A stretch of DNA of 64,000 nucleotides from RGIG5299 sp045588575 (GCA_045588575.1 JAZNEJ010000005.1:121633-185632); one strand, 5' to 3'; positions 43,248 through 52,022 are shown, counted from the first letter of the stretch. The notes: generated by a model not told the origin, from the letters alone. Translations and numbers: made by a program.

Positions 43248-44210
43248 TCACTCCGCTTTGCCTTTGGGTAATATTACAATTGTGTAGTTTGTTTCTGTGT
43301 AGTCATCGCCGGATAAATATGTAATGTTGACATTTCCTTTAGTATTGAAGTAACCGTCAACAACAAAATCAGCCGCAACAGGCGAAACATTTTCTAATTT
43401 ATATTCTTGATAATATTGCTCTTTATCGAATATATCTTGGACAACTATATAATGTTCGCCGTCTCTATAATCAGCACGTACAACATAATCATCTTTAGCT
43501 GCCAAAACATAATAAAATGTCTCTGAAATTTTACTGTTTTCTAAATCAAAATAGGTAGCATAGTTAGTGGATAGCCCTGTTCCTGTTTGAACAGATATGC
43601 CAACAATATCTATACTCACTTTTTGCCTTTTAGGTTCTCTTGTTAAATTATCTTCGTAATCTAATATTCGTCCTTTATAATCAGTGATTTCGTATGAGTA
43701 AGTTTTATCTGCTTGCTGTGTAATCATTGAATGGGTAATTAAATAAGAATCCCACAAATCGTACCGACTGATATTTTTGATTGAACCGCAGAACATATCC
43801 ATATGACCACAATCGTCTTTATCAAAAACACCCTCTATGATTACATACTTGCCATTATATCGTTGTGCTTCTTCGTATGAAATTGCTTTTTCACCAAGCT
43901 CAATCCAAATGGAATTGCCAACACCGTATTTTAAATCTTCTTTGCTAAGTGAAATGCAATTGCCTTCAAACTCAAGGTTGCCGACGCCTATTACTCTGAC
44001 AAGTTGACCGTCATATTTTTCGGGAGCAGCAATCAATTGAATCATAGTTACGTCTTTTGCATATTGATTAGCAGAGTTTGGTGTTTCGCTATAACCTGAT
44101 TCAATAAGTTTGTTTTGATATATCTTTATACCAAACAATACAGCAAAAACAACTGCTAAGGTGATAAAAACGGAAAGAAAAATTGTTATTATTTGTTTTT
44201 TGTTTTTCAC
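43248..44210 (-). CDS. Membrane-anchored extracytoplasmic protein of unknown function
   Basis: A 320-residue protein. A basic N terminus and one hydrophobic helix (about residues 8-30) are followed by an extracytoplasmic region. Residues 52-150 look like a small beta-barrel domain (MIQLIAAPEKYDGQLVRVIG...GKYVIIEGVFDK), of the kind used in OB-fold-like lipoproteins. The second half is beta-rich with no named family. There is no lipobox. It starts with GTG after GGCGGTGAT, and its stop lies in a hairpin at 43235-43260. It sits between the two spoVT leader copies, so it arrived by insertion or was trapped by duplication. Confidence 0.65.
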   Translation of the reverse strand: MKNKKQIITIFLSVFITLAVVFAVLFGIKIYQNKLIESGYSETPNSANQYAKDVTMIQLIAAPEKYDGQLVRVIGVGNLEFEGNCISLSKEDLKYGVGNSIWIELGEKAISYEEAQRYNGKYVIIEGVFDKDDCGHMDMFCGSIKNISRYDLWDSYLITHSMITQQADKTYSYEITDYKGRILDYEDNLTREPKRQKVSIDIVGISVQTGTGLSTNYATYFDLENSKISETFYYVLAAKDDYVVRADYRDGEHYIVVQDIFDKEQYYQEYKLENVSPVAADFVVDGYFNTKGNVNITYLSGDDYTETNYTIVILPKGKAE

Positions 44211-44257
44211 AAAATCACCGCCTTTGTTTTATTATATCATATTTCATTTCAAAAGTA

Positions 44258-44361
44258 AATTCTCACAGTATAAAATCTCGTAAAAGACAAATAATAACAC
44301 TATGTTTAAAATTGAAGGAGTTAATATATATGAAAGCAACAGGTATTGTCCGCCGTATCGA
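44258..44361 (+). repeat. spoVT leader and first codons, copy 2 (intact gene)
   Basis: Partner of 43014-43117, offset by 1,244 bp. The leader contains GTATA (44268-44272), 17 bases and AATAATA (44290-44296), close to the sigma-F/G promoter pattern GYATA-N17-CATAnTA. This is fitting because spoVT is a forespore gene in Bacillus. Confidence 0.85.
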
Positions 44362-44866
44362 CGATTTGGGGCGCATTGTAATTCCCAAGGAAATCCGTCG
44401 GGTTTTAAAAATAGCAACGGGCGACCCGCTTGAAATTTTTACGGGCGACGAAGGGAGTATTACCTTTAAAAAATATTCCGTCTTAAACGAGATGACCGAT
44501 TTGGCAGAAAGCTTTGCCTTCACAGTTTTTGATGCTCTTCGGCTAACCGCCGTTGTTGCCGATAAGGAAAAGGTGGTGGCTGCATTCGGCAATGTAAGAA
44601 AAGAGCTGGAAAACAAAAAAATAAATAACGATTTGGTTGAAATTATACGAGCCGGAAAAAATTATTTCTTTAAAGAAGGCGAAAATAAAAAAAGAACGGT
44701 TGAAGGCGAGGAAATCTTCATTTCGTCGGCCTGTCCCGTTATATCAAACGGCGACGTTCTCGGCGCAATAGCGGTTATTTTGCCCGAAAATTCAGCACCT
44801 TTAAGCGAAGACGGAAAAAAGCTTTTGGCATATTCGGCAAAACTTTTGGGAAAACAGCTCGAATAA
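44330..44866 (+). CDS. spoVT: Sporulation transcription factor SpoVT
   Basis: A 178-residue regulator, the same length as B. subtilis SpoVT. The N-terminal AbrB swapped-hairpin domain (MKATGIVRRIDDLGRIVIPKEIRRVL, written here as its two halves MKATGIVRRIDDLG and RIVIPKEIRRVL) binds DNA. Residues 55-178 are the GAF-like domain. In Bacillus it tunes sigma-G dependent forespore genes. ATG at 44330 after GAAGGAG; a longer reading to 44183 is antisense to the neighbour and rejected. It indicates a spore-forming lineage. Confidence 0.95.
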   Translation: MKATGIVRRIDDLGRIVIPKEIRRVLKIATGDPLEIFTGDEGSITFKKYSVLNEMTDLAESFAFTVFDALRLTAVVADKEKVVAAFGNVRKELENKKINNDLVEIIRAGKNYFFKEGENKKRTVEGEEIFISSACPVISNGDVLGAIAVILPENSAPLSEDGKKLLAYSAKLLGKQLE

Positions 44867-44894
44867 GGTTTTAAAAATGATAAGCCGAAATCTC

Positions 44895-44923
44895 TCGACA
44901 AAATTCAAAATTTATGTTATAAT
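44895..44923 (+). promoter_or_regulatory. Promoter of argS
   Basis: TCGACA (44895-44900) and a perfect TATAAT (44918-44923) are 17 bp apart. The start site near 44930 rules out the ATG at 44926 as the argS initiator. No T-box leader fits in the short 5' end. Confidence 0.7.
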
Positions 44924-44961
44924 ATATGAAATATATTTATAAATACTCGGGAGAATTCAAA

Positions 44962-46713
44962 ATGCAATCTATAACGGAAATATTAACCGAAAAAGTTTCA
45001 GCCGTTTTTGATAAACTCGGCTATGGAAACGAATATGGAACCGTTGCGGTATCGGCAAGACCCGACCTTTGCCAATTTCAGTGTAACGGATGCTTTGCGG
45101 CGGCAAAAGCTCTTAAAAAAGCTCCGTTTGATATAGCGGCAGCTGTAAGCGAAGAGCTTAAAAACGATAAAATTTTTCTCAAAACCGAGGCGGTAAAGCC
45201 CGGATTTGTAAACATCACCGTTACCGATGAATTTTTAATAGAGCTGGTAAACGGAGTTATCGCTTCCAATAACTTTGGAATTCCCGACATAGGAGAGGGA
45301 AGAAATCTTGTTGTTGACTACGGCGGCGCAAACGTTGCAAAGCCTCTTCATATCGGACATTTACGTCCTGCAATTTTGGGCGAGGCACTAAAACGTATTG
45401 CTAAAATATGCGGATTTAACGCAATAGGCGACGTTCATATGGGCGACTGGGGAATGCCTCTTGGACTCGTTATCGCCGAACTTTACGAGAGATATCCCGA
45501 GTGGCGTTGCTTCCAACCCGATTTCGATGAAAAAACCGAAAAGGTTGGAGAGATAACGGTTGACGACCTTAACGAAATTTATCCCTTTGCCTCCAAAAAA
45601 TCCAAAGAAAACGAAGAGTTTAAAGAGCTTGCTCATAAAATGACGGGCGCCCTTCAAGAAAGAAAACCCAATATTTTCGCCATTTGGAAGGAAATAATGA
45701 GAGTTTCGGTTGAAGACTTAAAGAAAAACTACGGTAAACTCGGCGTTTCGTTTGAGCTTTGGTATGGAGAAAGCGACTCCGACGAATACATTCCCGAGCT
45801 TTTAAAGATTTTAGATGAGAAAAAGCTTTCAAAGATTGACGACGGCGCGCTTATAATGGACGTTTCCGAAGAAACCGATAACGCTCCTTTCCCGCCGATT
45901 ATCATTAAAAAGTCCGACGGCTCAAGCAACTACGCCACCACCGACCTTGCAACAATTTTACAAAGACAAAAGGATTATAATCCCAGAGGAGTATGGTATG
46001 TTGTAGATAAGCGTCAGGCACTCCACTTCAAGCAGGTTTTCAGAGCTGCTCGAAAGGCTGAAATCATAAACAGCGAATGCGATTTTTACCATCTCGGAAA
46101 CGGCACGATGAACGGCTCCGACGGTAAGCCCTTCAAAACCCGTGACGGCGGCGTTATGCGTCTTGAAGATTTACTTAATTCGGTTTATGAGGCTGTTTGC
46201 CAAAAATTAAGCGAAGGCTCCTATTCGAGCGAAGCCGAAAGGGAAGATGCGGCGCGCAAAATTGCAATGGCCGCAATTAAATTCGGCGATATGATAAACC
46301 AACCCACTAAGGACTACATTTTCGATATTGATAAATTCATAGCTTTCGAGGGCAAAACCGGAACATATCTGCTCTACACGGTAACCCGTATTAATTCCAT
46401 TTTAAGAAAAGCCGAGCAAAACGGCGAAAAAATCACGGGAATATGGTCGGAAACCGAGCGCAACATAATAATAAGAATGCTCATGACGGGTGAAACCTTC
46501 AAAAGAGCGTTAAATGAAAAAGCTCCTAACGTAATTGCCGAAAACGCATATTTTGCGGCAACCGATTTTTCGAGATTTTATCACGATACCCGAATTATCG
46601 ACGAAGCCGACCTTAACAAGAAAAGCTCGCTTCTTGCACTTTGCAATGCAACGAGAAACTATATTAAAATGCAGCTCGACGTTTTAGGAATTGAAACCGT
46701 TGAAAAAATGTAA
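44962..46713 (+). CDS. argS: Arginyl-tRNA synthetase
   Basis: Class I synthetase that charges tRNA-Arg. It has 583 residues from the ATG at 44962 (after CGGGAG). The N-terminal Add-1 domain is about residues 1-95. The HIGH motif is KPLHIGHLRPA near residue 130, and the KMSK position is replaced by FKTRDGG near residue 380, as in many ArgRS. The C-terminal DALR anticodon domain ends the protein. The gene stands alone between spoVT and a terminator. Confidence 0.96.
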   Translation: MQSITEILTEKVSAVFDKLGYGNEYGTVAVSARPDLCQFQCNGCFAAAKALKKAPFDIAAAVSEELKNDKIFLKTEAVKPGFVNITVTDEFLIELVNGVIASNNFGIPDIGEGRNLVVDYGGANVAKPLHIGHLRPAILGEALKRIAKICGFNAIGDVHMGDWGMPLGLVIAELYERYPEWRCFQPDFDEKTEKVGEITVDDLNEIYPFASKKSKENEEFKELAHKMTGALQERKPNIFAIWKEIMRVSVEDLKKNYGKLGVSFELWYGESDSDEYIPELLKILDEKKLSKIDDGALIMDVSEETDNAPFPPIIIKKSDGSSNYATTDLATILQRQKDYNPRGVWYVVDKRQALHFKQVFRAARKAEIINSECDFYHLGNGTMNGSDGKPFKTRDGGVMRLEDLLNSVYEAVCQKLSEGSYSSEAEREDAARKIAMAAIKFGDMINQPTKDYIFDIDKFIAFEGKTGTYLLYTVTRINSILRKAEQNGEKITGIWSETERNIIIRMLMTGETFKRALNEKAPNVIAENAYFAATDFSRFYHDTRIIDEADLNKKSSLLALCNATRNYIKMQLDVLGIETVEKM

Positions 46714-46735
46714 TATAATGTAATTATATATAATA

Positions 46736-46802
46736 AAAACGGCGAAAAATTTTCGCCGTTTTATTTTTAAAAAGAAAAAGCAGGTTTTTAAAACCTGCTT
46801 TT
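46736..46802. terminator. Back-to-back terminators of argS and tsf
   Basis: Two stems face convergent genes. AAAACGGCGAAAA with TTTTCGCCGTTTT (46736-46762), then TTATTTTT, ends argS. AAAAGCAGGTTT with AAACCTGCTTTT (about 46777-46802) with reverse-strand T residues ends tsf. Confidence 0.88.
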
Positions 46803-46808
46803 GTTTAA

Positions 46809-47729
46809 TTATGCCTGACCGTTTAACTTTGCAATTTCTTCAGCGAAGTTATCGCATCTCTTTTCAAGACCTTCGCCTCTTTCGAAACGAATGAAGCCCT
46901 TAATGGCAATGTTTCCGCCAAGTCTTTTGCTCTCGTTTTCGAGGAACTTGGTTACGGAGATGTTTCCGTCACGGAAATAGGTCTGATGAGAGAGGCAAGC
47001 GCCCTCGTAGAACTTAACAAGTCTGCCGGTAACCATTTTTTCAATGATAGCGTCGGGCTTGGAAGCGTTTTTGGGGTCGTTTTTAATTTGAGCAATGATG
47101 ATTTCCTTTTCCTTCGCAACAACGTCAGCGGGAATGCTTTCGGGATTGAGGTACTGAGGATTCATTGCAGCAATCTGCATGCTTATATCTTTACCGATGA
47201 AAGCGAGGTCGTCGGAATCCTGAAGGTCGGTATCCAAAACGGTCATAACGCCGATTTTGCCGCCGCCGTGGATGTAAGAATAAACCTTACCCGAAACGAG
47301 CTCGAAACGACGGATGCTCATATTTTCGCCAATGGTGAAAATCTTATCTTTAAGAGCATCTTCAACGGTACCCTTGTCGTTTTCAATGGGAAGAGCTTTA
47401 AGAGCATCAACGTCAGCTGCCTGATGCTTTAAAGCGGTAATAGCGCAGTTTCTAACGAAAGTCTGGAACTTTTCGTTTTTAGCAACGAAGTCGGTTTCGG
47501 CGTTAACTTCCATAATAACGCCCTTATCACCGTCAATATAGCAGTCGATAATGCCTTCTGCGGCAATTCTGCCGGATTTTTTAACAGCAGCTGCAAGACC
47601 TTTTTCACGAAGATAGTCTGTAGCCTTTTCCATGTTGCCGTCGCACTCGGTGAGAGCCTTTTTGCAATCCATCATGCCGCAACCGGTTTGTTCTCTTAAA
47701 GCCTGAACGTCTTTAGCAGTAAAATTCAT
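46809..47729 (-). CDS. tsf: Translation elongation factor Ts
   Basis: Nucleotide exchange factor for EF-Tu. It has 306 residues. The N-terminal UBA-like domain contains LREQTGCGMMDCKKAL, and the conserved core contains VNAETDFVAKNEKFQ, the segment that contacts EF-Tu. The order rpsB-tsf with a 15-bp gap is the standard operon. The terminator follows directly. Confidence 0.97.
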   Translation of the reverse strand: MNFTAKDVQALREQTGCGMMDCKKALTECDGNMEKATDYLREKGLAAAVKKSGRIAAEGIIDCYIDGDKGVIMEVNAETDFVAKNEKFQTFVRNCAITALKHQAADVDALKALPIENDKGTVEDALKDKIFTIGENMSIRRFELVSGKVYSYIHGGGKIGVMTVLDTDLQDSDDLAFIGKDISMQIAAMNPQYLNPESIPADVVAKEKEIIIAQIKNDPKNASKPDAIIEKMVTGRLVKFYEGACLSHQTYFRDGNISVTKFLENESKRLGGNIAIKGFIRFERGEGLEKRCDNFAEEIAKLNGQA

Positions 47730-47744
47730 TGTAAATTACCTCAC

Positions 47745-48482
47745 TCAGTTGTTTTCTTCTTCGAGATTGATGCTCTCATCTTCAGCGGGAGCAGCAGCCT
47801 CGCCCTGACGAGCTTCGATAACTGCGTTAGCAAGAGTTTCTGCAATAAGCTTAACTGCACGAATAGCATCGTCGTTGCCGGGGATGGGGTAGTCGATTTC
47901 ATCGGGGTCGCAGTTGGTGTCAACTATTGCAATAATCGGAATACCGAGCTTTTTAGCTTCGGAAACAGCGTTTCTTTCTTTCTTGGGGTCAACGATGAAC
48001 ATAGCTGCGGGGAGCTTGTGCATTTCGCGAATACCGCCGAGATATTTCTGAAGCTTTTCAGCCTCTAACTTTAATTTAGCAACTTCCTTTTTGGGAAGAA
48101 CTTCGAAAATGCCTTCTTCAGCCATTTTATCGAGCTGATTTAAACGCTCAATTCTTTTACGGATGGTTTTGAAGTTGGTGAGCATACCGCCGAGCCATCT
48201 TGCGTTGATGTAATACTGGCCTGCTCTTTCAGCTTCCGACTTAATAGAATCGGTAGCCTGCTTCTTGGTGCCAACGAAAAGAATCATTCCGCCTTCTAAA
48301 GCGGTGTCGCGAACGAAGCTGTAAGCCTCTTCGAGCTTCTTAACGGTTTTTTGAAGGTCGATGATGTAAATTCCGTTTCTTTCTGTGTAGATGTACTCCG
48401 ACATCTTGGGGTTCCAGCGTCTTGTTTGGTGGCCGAAATGAACACCTGCTTCAAGAAGCTGTTTCATTGCTACTACTGACAT
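47745..48482 (-). CDS. rpsB: Ribosomal protein S2
   Basis: A 30S subunit protein of 245 residues. The start SVVAMKQLLEAGVHFGHQTRRWNPKM and the pair GTKKQA and NARWLGGMLTNFKTI are hallmarks. An acidic C-terminal tail (EDESINLEEENN) extends beyond the conserved core. The RBS is GGAGG. First gene of the rpsB-tsf operon, with a roughly 120-base 5' leader. Confidence 0.97.
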   Translation of the reverse strand: MSVVAMKQLLEAGVHFGHQTRRWNPKMSEYIYTERNGIYIIDLQKTVKKLEEAYSFVRDTALEGGMILFVGTKKQATDSIKSEAERAGQYYINARWLGGMLTNFKTIRKRIERLNQLDKMAEEGIFEVLPKKEVAKLKLEAEKLQKYLGGIREMHKLPAAMFIVDPKKERNAVSEAKKLGIPIIAIVDTNCDPDEIDYPIPGNDDAIRAVKLIAETLANAVIEARQGEAAAPAEDESINLEEENN

Positions 48483-48635
48483 GTTTTTTCCTCCATATAG
48501 TTTAATCTCCGCAAGCCTTCAACTCACAGCCGCAATTTAACGCATTAAAAGAATTTACGTTAAACACCCTGCGGTGCAATCGGGCCGCGTACGGACTGAC
48601 CGAAATATTATAGCACCAAATTTTCGCAATTGCAA
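48483..48635 (-). promoter_or_regulatory. rpsB-tsf promoter and leader
   Basis: On the reverse strand, TTGCAA (48630-48635) and TATAAT (48607-48612) are 17 bp apart. The transcript would carry about 118 bases before rpsB, GC-richer than the surroundings. It may fold into an S2-responsive autoregulatory leader, as in other bacteria, but no named motif is recognised. Confidence 0.7.
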
Positions 48636-48844
48636 GAGTAATAATGAAAAAAATAAAAATTTTTTTATAATATTAATATAGATAATACGTTTTAGAACCA
48701 AAAAACATTCAAAAAACACACCGAAAATAAAAATTAAAAAAATTTTAACATTTTTAAAAAGGGAAGATGCTCTCAAATCACGATATAGCTAACGGTTATA
48801 CAATCTGCACAAAATGCAATGCTTATTTTTGTTAATTTTGTATA
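48636..48844. other. AT-rich intergenic stretch with no recognised feature
   Basis: About 210 bases of poly-A/T-rich sequence separate the divergent rpsB and secreted-protein promoters. I see no gene or strong structure. Confidence 0.6.
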
Positions 48845-48873
48845 TTGATAACTCGAATTCAAATTATTATAAT
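48845..48873 (+). promoter_or_regulatory. Promoter of the first modular secreted protein
   Basis: TTGATA (48845-48850) and TATAAT (48868-48873) are 17 bp apart. The leader of about 90 bases ends in GAAAGGAAA before the ATG. The two small peptides downstream have no promoter of their own that I can see, so they probably share this one. Confidence 0.7.
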
Positions 48874-48967
48874 TATAGAGTATAATTGCGAGAAGTGTTT
48901 TTGCGCCTAAAAATGCTTTTCGATTAAATTATTAAAAAACAAAAAATATTATGAAAGGAAAAAACTT

Positions 48968-51589
48968 ATGAAAAAATTACTTTGCATTGCTTTAGCCTTG
49001 GTAATGATTTTACCTATGGCTTTTGCAATCCCCGTAAGCGCAGCAACCGCACAGGAAGCCGCAGCTGAAAACTGGGAATTCAGAACTGCCGGGGCAGCCG
49101 GCACAATGAATGTTACTGATGAAGGCTATTTCCAGATAGCCGCAAGAGACGGAGATGCAGCAACTGCTTCGAGCAAAAAGGCTTTTGCTTTCTCTGAAAC
49201 TTCACCCTTTACCTTCGACGTTTCCATTCCTTATCCTCACGATGAGATTCTCGGCGCAAACGAGCAGGGTGCATGGGGTAACCAGGCGTTCTCAATCACC
49301 TTATCTGCAGGTAATATGACAAGATATTGGCTTACCGGCGTCGTTCCCTCAATTCACCCCGGTAACAAAATTGAGGGTTCTTTCAAAACAATTGAAATGA
49401 AAATTACCACCGAAGGCAGCGGCTACAGAGTAATGTTCTTTGAGAGCAAGGCAACAACCGTTCCCGGTGATGCAACCGATAACATTTCCTTAACTCCCGA
49501 AGGAATTAAGTGCGATGCTGTTGCAGCTAATGCTAACGTTCAGTTCTCTTTTGAAATAGACGGCGATGATATTAAAGTTTACGTAACTCCCGAGGGCGGA
49601 GAAAAGGCATTAATCTATACTATTGCAGGCGCAGCTTATGCCTTTGCTTCAACTAAAGAAGTTGGCGTTGCTTTTGCAGCATCTACTTTCGGTGGCGCAA
49701 GAACAGAAACCTTCACCGTTAAAGCAATAAACGGCACCGCTCCCGCTTTCGCAGGCGAAGAGTTCTCCTACGGTTTAACTACTGTTTGGAACGACGGTAA
49801 CGGACAGCCCGATGCAAGTTGTCCTTGGAACTACATGGCTTACACCGCCTTAACCGAAAACGGTATTAAACTTTCTTCTCACGGTGCTTGGTACGATGCG
49901 GGCGGCGTTGCAACCAGAACTAAAGTAGATATTAACGAAGCAGGCTATAAGTTTAAAATCAACAATATGTGTGCTAACGGCTACATAGCTATATCCTTCT
50001 CAACCGATCCTTTAGACGGCCCCACAAACCAGCTTTTCTGGGACGGTATGTTATTACCTAATATGGATACCGATCACAGCGGCGATGCTATGTTAATAAG
50101 AATATATGCTAACGGAGCCGTAGCGGCCAACTGGCATCCGGGTGAGTGTAATTTCGACTACTACGATAATTCAACCGGCGTTGTAGACTTCGAAATCGGT
50201 GAAATTAGAGAGGTCGACGGCCAAAAGATTGTAAGATTCTACATTAACGGTCAGGAACTCACTGTTGCAGGCGGTCAGGGACAAGATATAAACATAACTA
50301 ATATGGTTGACGCAGACAACAAAGCATATATAGCATGTACCTACTTTGAAAATGCTTCGGGTAATACTGTTGATGTTGATATTCTTGAAGTTTGCGGCCA
50401 GAACGTTGCAACCTTTGATGGTATTAACCACAAAGCTGAACCTATTATACCCGTTACCGGCGACAATGCCGATTGGGAAAACCTTCCCGGCTCCGGTCTT
50501 GAGTTAGGCACTAACTACGGTATTACCGAAGAAGGATACGTTCAGTTCTTTGAAAACGTAACTGCAAATAACGTAGGTCTTACCTATACAAAAGACCTTC
50601 CCGCTAGCTACACCTTCTCTGCAGATTTCTTTGTTCCTGCAAGTGAAGGCGGACCTCAGCCCTTCGTTGCAATCGGCGCTTCTTCGTTCGGTTGGGCTGG
50701 CACTTCTGCTATAGTTTACAAGTTCCAGACATGGCCCGGTTACTATGGCGGTCCCGCTTACGCTCACTACGGCGTTGGAGCACAGGACCTTATTGGTGCT
50801 TCTGTTGGTCAGCTTACCGAAGGTGCATGGAACAGTGTAGAAATCATCGTTGAAGACGGCAAAGCAACTCTCGTATTAAACGGCGCTATTAAAGCAAGCA
50901 ACCTTGATATGTATGCTAACGGCACCGAAGGCACCGGCGAATATATCGTTATCGGTCAGATGTTCGATACTTATGCAGCAGGATATGGCCCCGAAAACGG
51001 CCCTGCTATCTTCAAAAACGTTCAGATTATCACTGATGACGGAGCTACCGTTTACTTCAACACTCCTGTAGAAGAAGAGCCCGATGAACCCGAAGATCCT
51101 GAAATTCCCGTAGAATATCGTCCCACTGTTCTCGGCGCACAGTACAGAACAGTTGGCGCACCCGGCTTACGTTTCGGAACTCAGGTTAACGTAACTAAGT
51201 CTGACGCTGAAGTTGAAGCTCAGAACGGTAAAGTAACCGTTAACAACTCAACCGGCGAAGCAACCATTGGTAACATTGCCAAAATGGGCACTCTTCTCAT
51301 CCCCACTGATTTACTCGGCGATGCAGAACTCCAGTTCACTGTAGACGGTAAAATCAACGGAATCAGATATCTCGATATCGAGATGAAGAAACTCCACATC
51401 ATCAACGATGCAGAAGGCTTTGTAACCTTCAACGTTGTTATGATTGGTATTCCGGACGCTGAAGTTGGCGGAGCTAACTACGACAGACAGTTCACCGCTG
51501 TATCCTACATTGAATATGCAAATGGCACAATTGTTTACTCCGATGCTATTTCCAGAAGCATTGCAGACGTTGCTGCAGCTAATGCTTAA
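48968..51589 (+). CDS. Large secreted modular protein, module order A-B-C-D
   Basis: An 873-residue exported protein. A signal peptide (KKLLCIALALVMILPMAFA, cleavage after VSA near residue 26) is followed by four beta-rich modules. A is about 35-260, B 261-483 and C 497-697, the last a concanavalin/DUF1080-like sandwich. A Pro/Glu linker (698-717) precedes the C-terminal D module (718-873, starting RPTVLGAQYRT and containing GLRFGTQVNV and NYDRQFTAVSYIEY). The same modules recur in the protein at 52147-56445. No anchor, SLH, dockerin or catalytic domain is visible. Carbohydrate binding at the cell surface is plausible but unproved. Confidence 0.75.
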   Translation: MKKLLCIALALVMILPMAFAIPVSAATAQEAAAENWEFRTAGAAGTMNVTDEGYFQIAARDGDAATASSKKAFAFSETSPFTFDVSIPYPHDEILGANEQGAWGNQAFSITLSAGNMTRYWLTGVVPSIHPGNKIEGSFKTIEMKITTEGSGYRVMFFESKATTVPGDATDNISLTPEGIKCDAVAANANVQFSFEIDGDDIKVYVTPEGGEKALIYTIAGAAYAFASTKEVGVAFAASTFGGARTETFTVKAINGTAPAFAGEEFSYGLTTVWNDGNGQPDASCPWNYMAYTALTENGIKLSSHGAWYDAGGVATRTKVDINEAGYKFKINNMCANGYIAISFSTDPLDGPTNQLFWDGMLLPNMDTDHSGDAMLIRIYANGAVAANWHPGECNFDYYDNSTGVVDFEIGEIREVDGQKIVRFYINGQELTVAGGQGQDINITNMVDADNKAYIACTYFENASGNTVDVDILEVCGQNVATFDGINHKAEPIIPVTGDNADWENLPGSGLELGTNYGITEEGYVQFFENVTANNVGLTYTKDLPASYTFSADFFVPASEGGPQPFVAIGASSFGWAGTSAIVYKFQTWPGYYGGPAYAHYGVGAQDLIGASVGQLTEGAWNSVEIIVEDGKATLVLNGAIKASNLDMYANGTEGTGEYIVIGQMFDTYAAGYGPENGPAIFKNVQIITDDGATVYFNTPVEEEPDEPEDPEIPVEYRPTVLGAQYRTVGAPGLRFGTQVNVTKSDAEVEAQNGKVTVNNSTGEATIGNIAKMGTLLIPTDLLGDAELQFTVDGKINGIRYLDIEMKKLHIINDAEGFVTFNVVMIGIPDAEVGGANYDRQFTAVSYIEYANGTIVYSDAISRSIADVAAANA

Positions 51590-51612
51590 TTCGGTGAAAG
51601 GAAGATTTTGAA

Positions 51613-51735
51613 ATGAAAAAATATACAACTCCCGAAATCGAATTAACTTATTTTGAAGACGTTGTTGAACTCGAAGGCGCAAGCTATGTAGTCGATAACG
51701 ACGGTAACGCAGGCGACTTAACCGAGTGGTGGTAA
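51613..51735 (+). CDS. Small acidic peptide with WW C terminus, copy 1
   Basis: A 40-residue peptide whose ATG follows GAAAGGAAG, 23 bp after the big secreted gene. Residues 1-25 (MKKYTTPEIELTYFEDVVEL, then EGASY) are nearly the same as in copy 2; the tail is VVDNDGNAGDLTEWW. It has no signal peptide, membrane helix or cysteine. The MKKYxxPEIE opening recalls short peptides frequent in Clostridia, some of which are modified-peptide precursors. No modifying enzyme or transporter is nearby, so precursor status is unproved. The tail resembles the 17-residue repeats of the downstream secreted protein. Confidence 0.75.
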   Translation: MKKYTTPEIELTYFEDVVELEGASYVVDNDGNAGDLTEWW

Positions 51736-51767
51736 TAGTCTTTAAAATAAAAGCTTGAACTCAAACT

Positions 51768-51802
51768 TAAAGCTGCTGTTTTTTAAAAAATTAACAGCTT
51801 TA
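51768..51802 (+). promoter_or_regulatory. Hairpin between the two small peptide genes
   Basis: GCTGTT and AACAGC, extended by AAAG and CTTT, can pair around an A/T-rich loop in the 107-bp gap between the peptide genes. It may attenuate or process the transcript and so lower expression of copy 2. Confidence 0.4.
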
Positions 51803-51842
51803 TGCAGTTAACGTTTTGCTCGCTGAAAGGGGATTATTTCCA

Positions 51843-51962
51843 ATGAAAAAATATGAAGCACCTGAAATCGAATTAACATATTTTGAAGACGTTGTTGAGC
51901 TTGAAGGCGCAAGCTACAACGACAACGAAGGCGACGTAAACGATTACGATTGGTGGACCTAA
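51843..51962 (+). CDS. Small acidic peptide with WW C terminus, copy 2
   Basis: A 39-residue peptide after the RBS AAAGGGG. The N-terminal half is MKKYEAPEIELTYFEDVVEL followed by EGASY, as in copy 1, and even the DNA is nearly identical there. The tail is new: NDNEGDVNDYDWWT. It is clearly a tandem duplicate in which the leader-like half is conserved and the tail has diverged while keeping D/E-rich spacing and a WW pair near the end. A strong terminator follows at 51991. Confidence 0.75.
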   Translation: MKKYEAPEIELTYFEDVVELEGASYNDNEGDVNDYDWWT

Positions 51963-51990
51963 TTTCAAAACAAGGTTTGATTTCAAACAA

Positions 51991-52022
51991 AAAAGGCACT
52001 CCGAAAATTCGGAGTGCCTTTT
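51991..52022 (+). terminator. Terminator of the secreted protein-peptide operon
   Basis: AAAAGGCACTCCGAA and TTCGGAGTGCCTTTT form a 15-bp perfect stem with a 2-base centre and T-rich end. It ends the unit 48968-51962. Confidence 0.92.

Noticed and set aside
43248..44210. Lipoprotein reading of the orphan membrane protein
   Set aside because: There is no Cys at the end of the hydrophobic segment, so a single-pass anchor is the better call.
44867..44961. T-box riboswitch before argS (and before serS)
   Set aside because: The argS leader is only about 30 bases and serS follows ftsZ by 22 bp; there is no room for a T-box or its TGGNACCGCG element.
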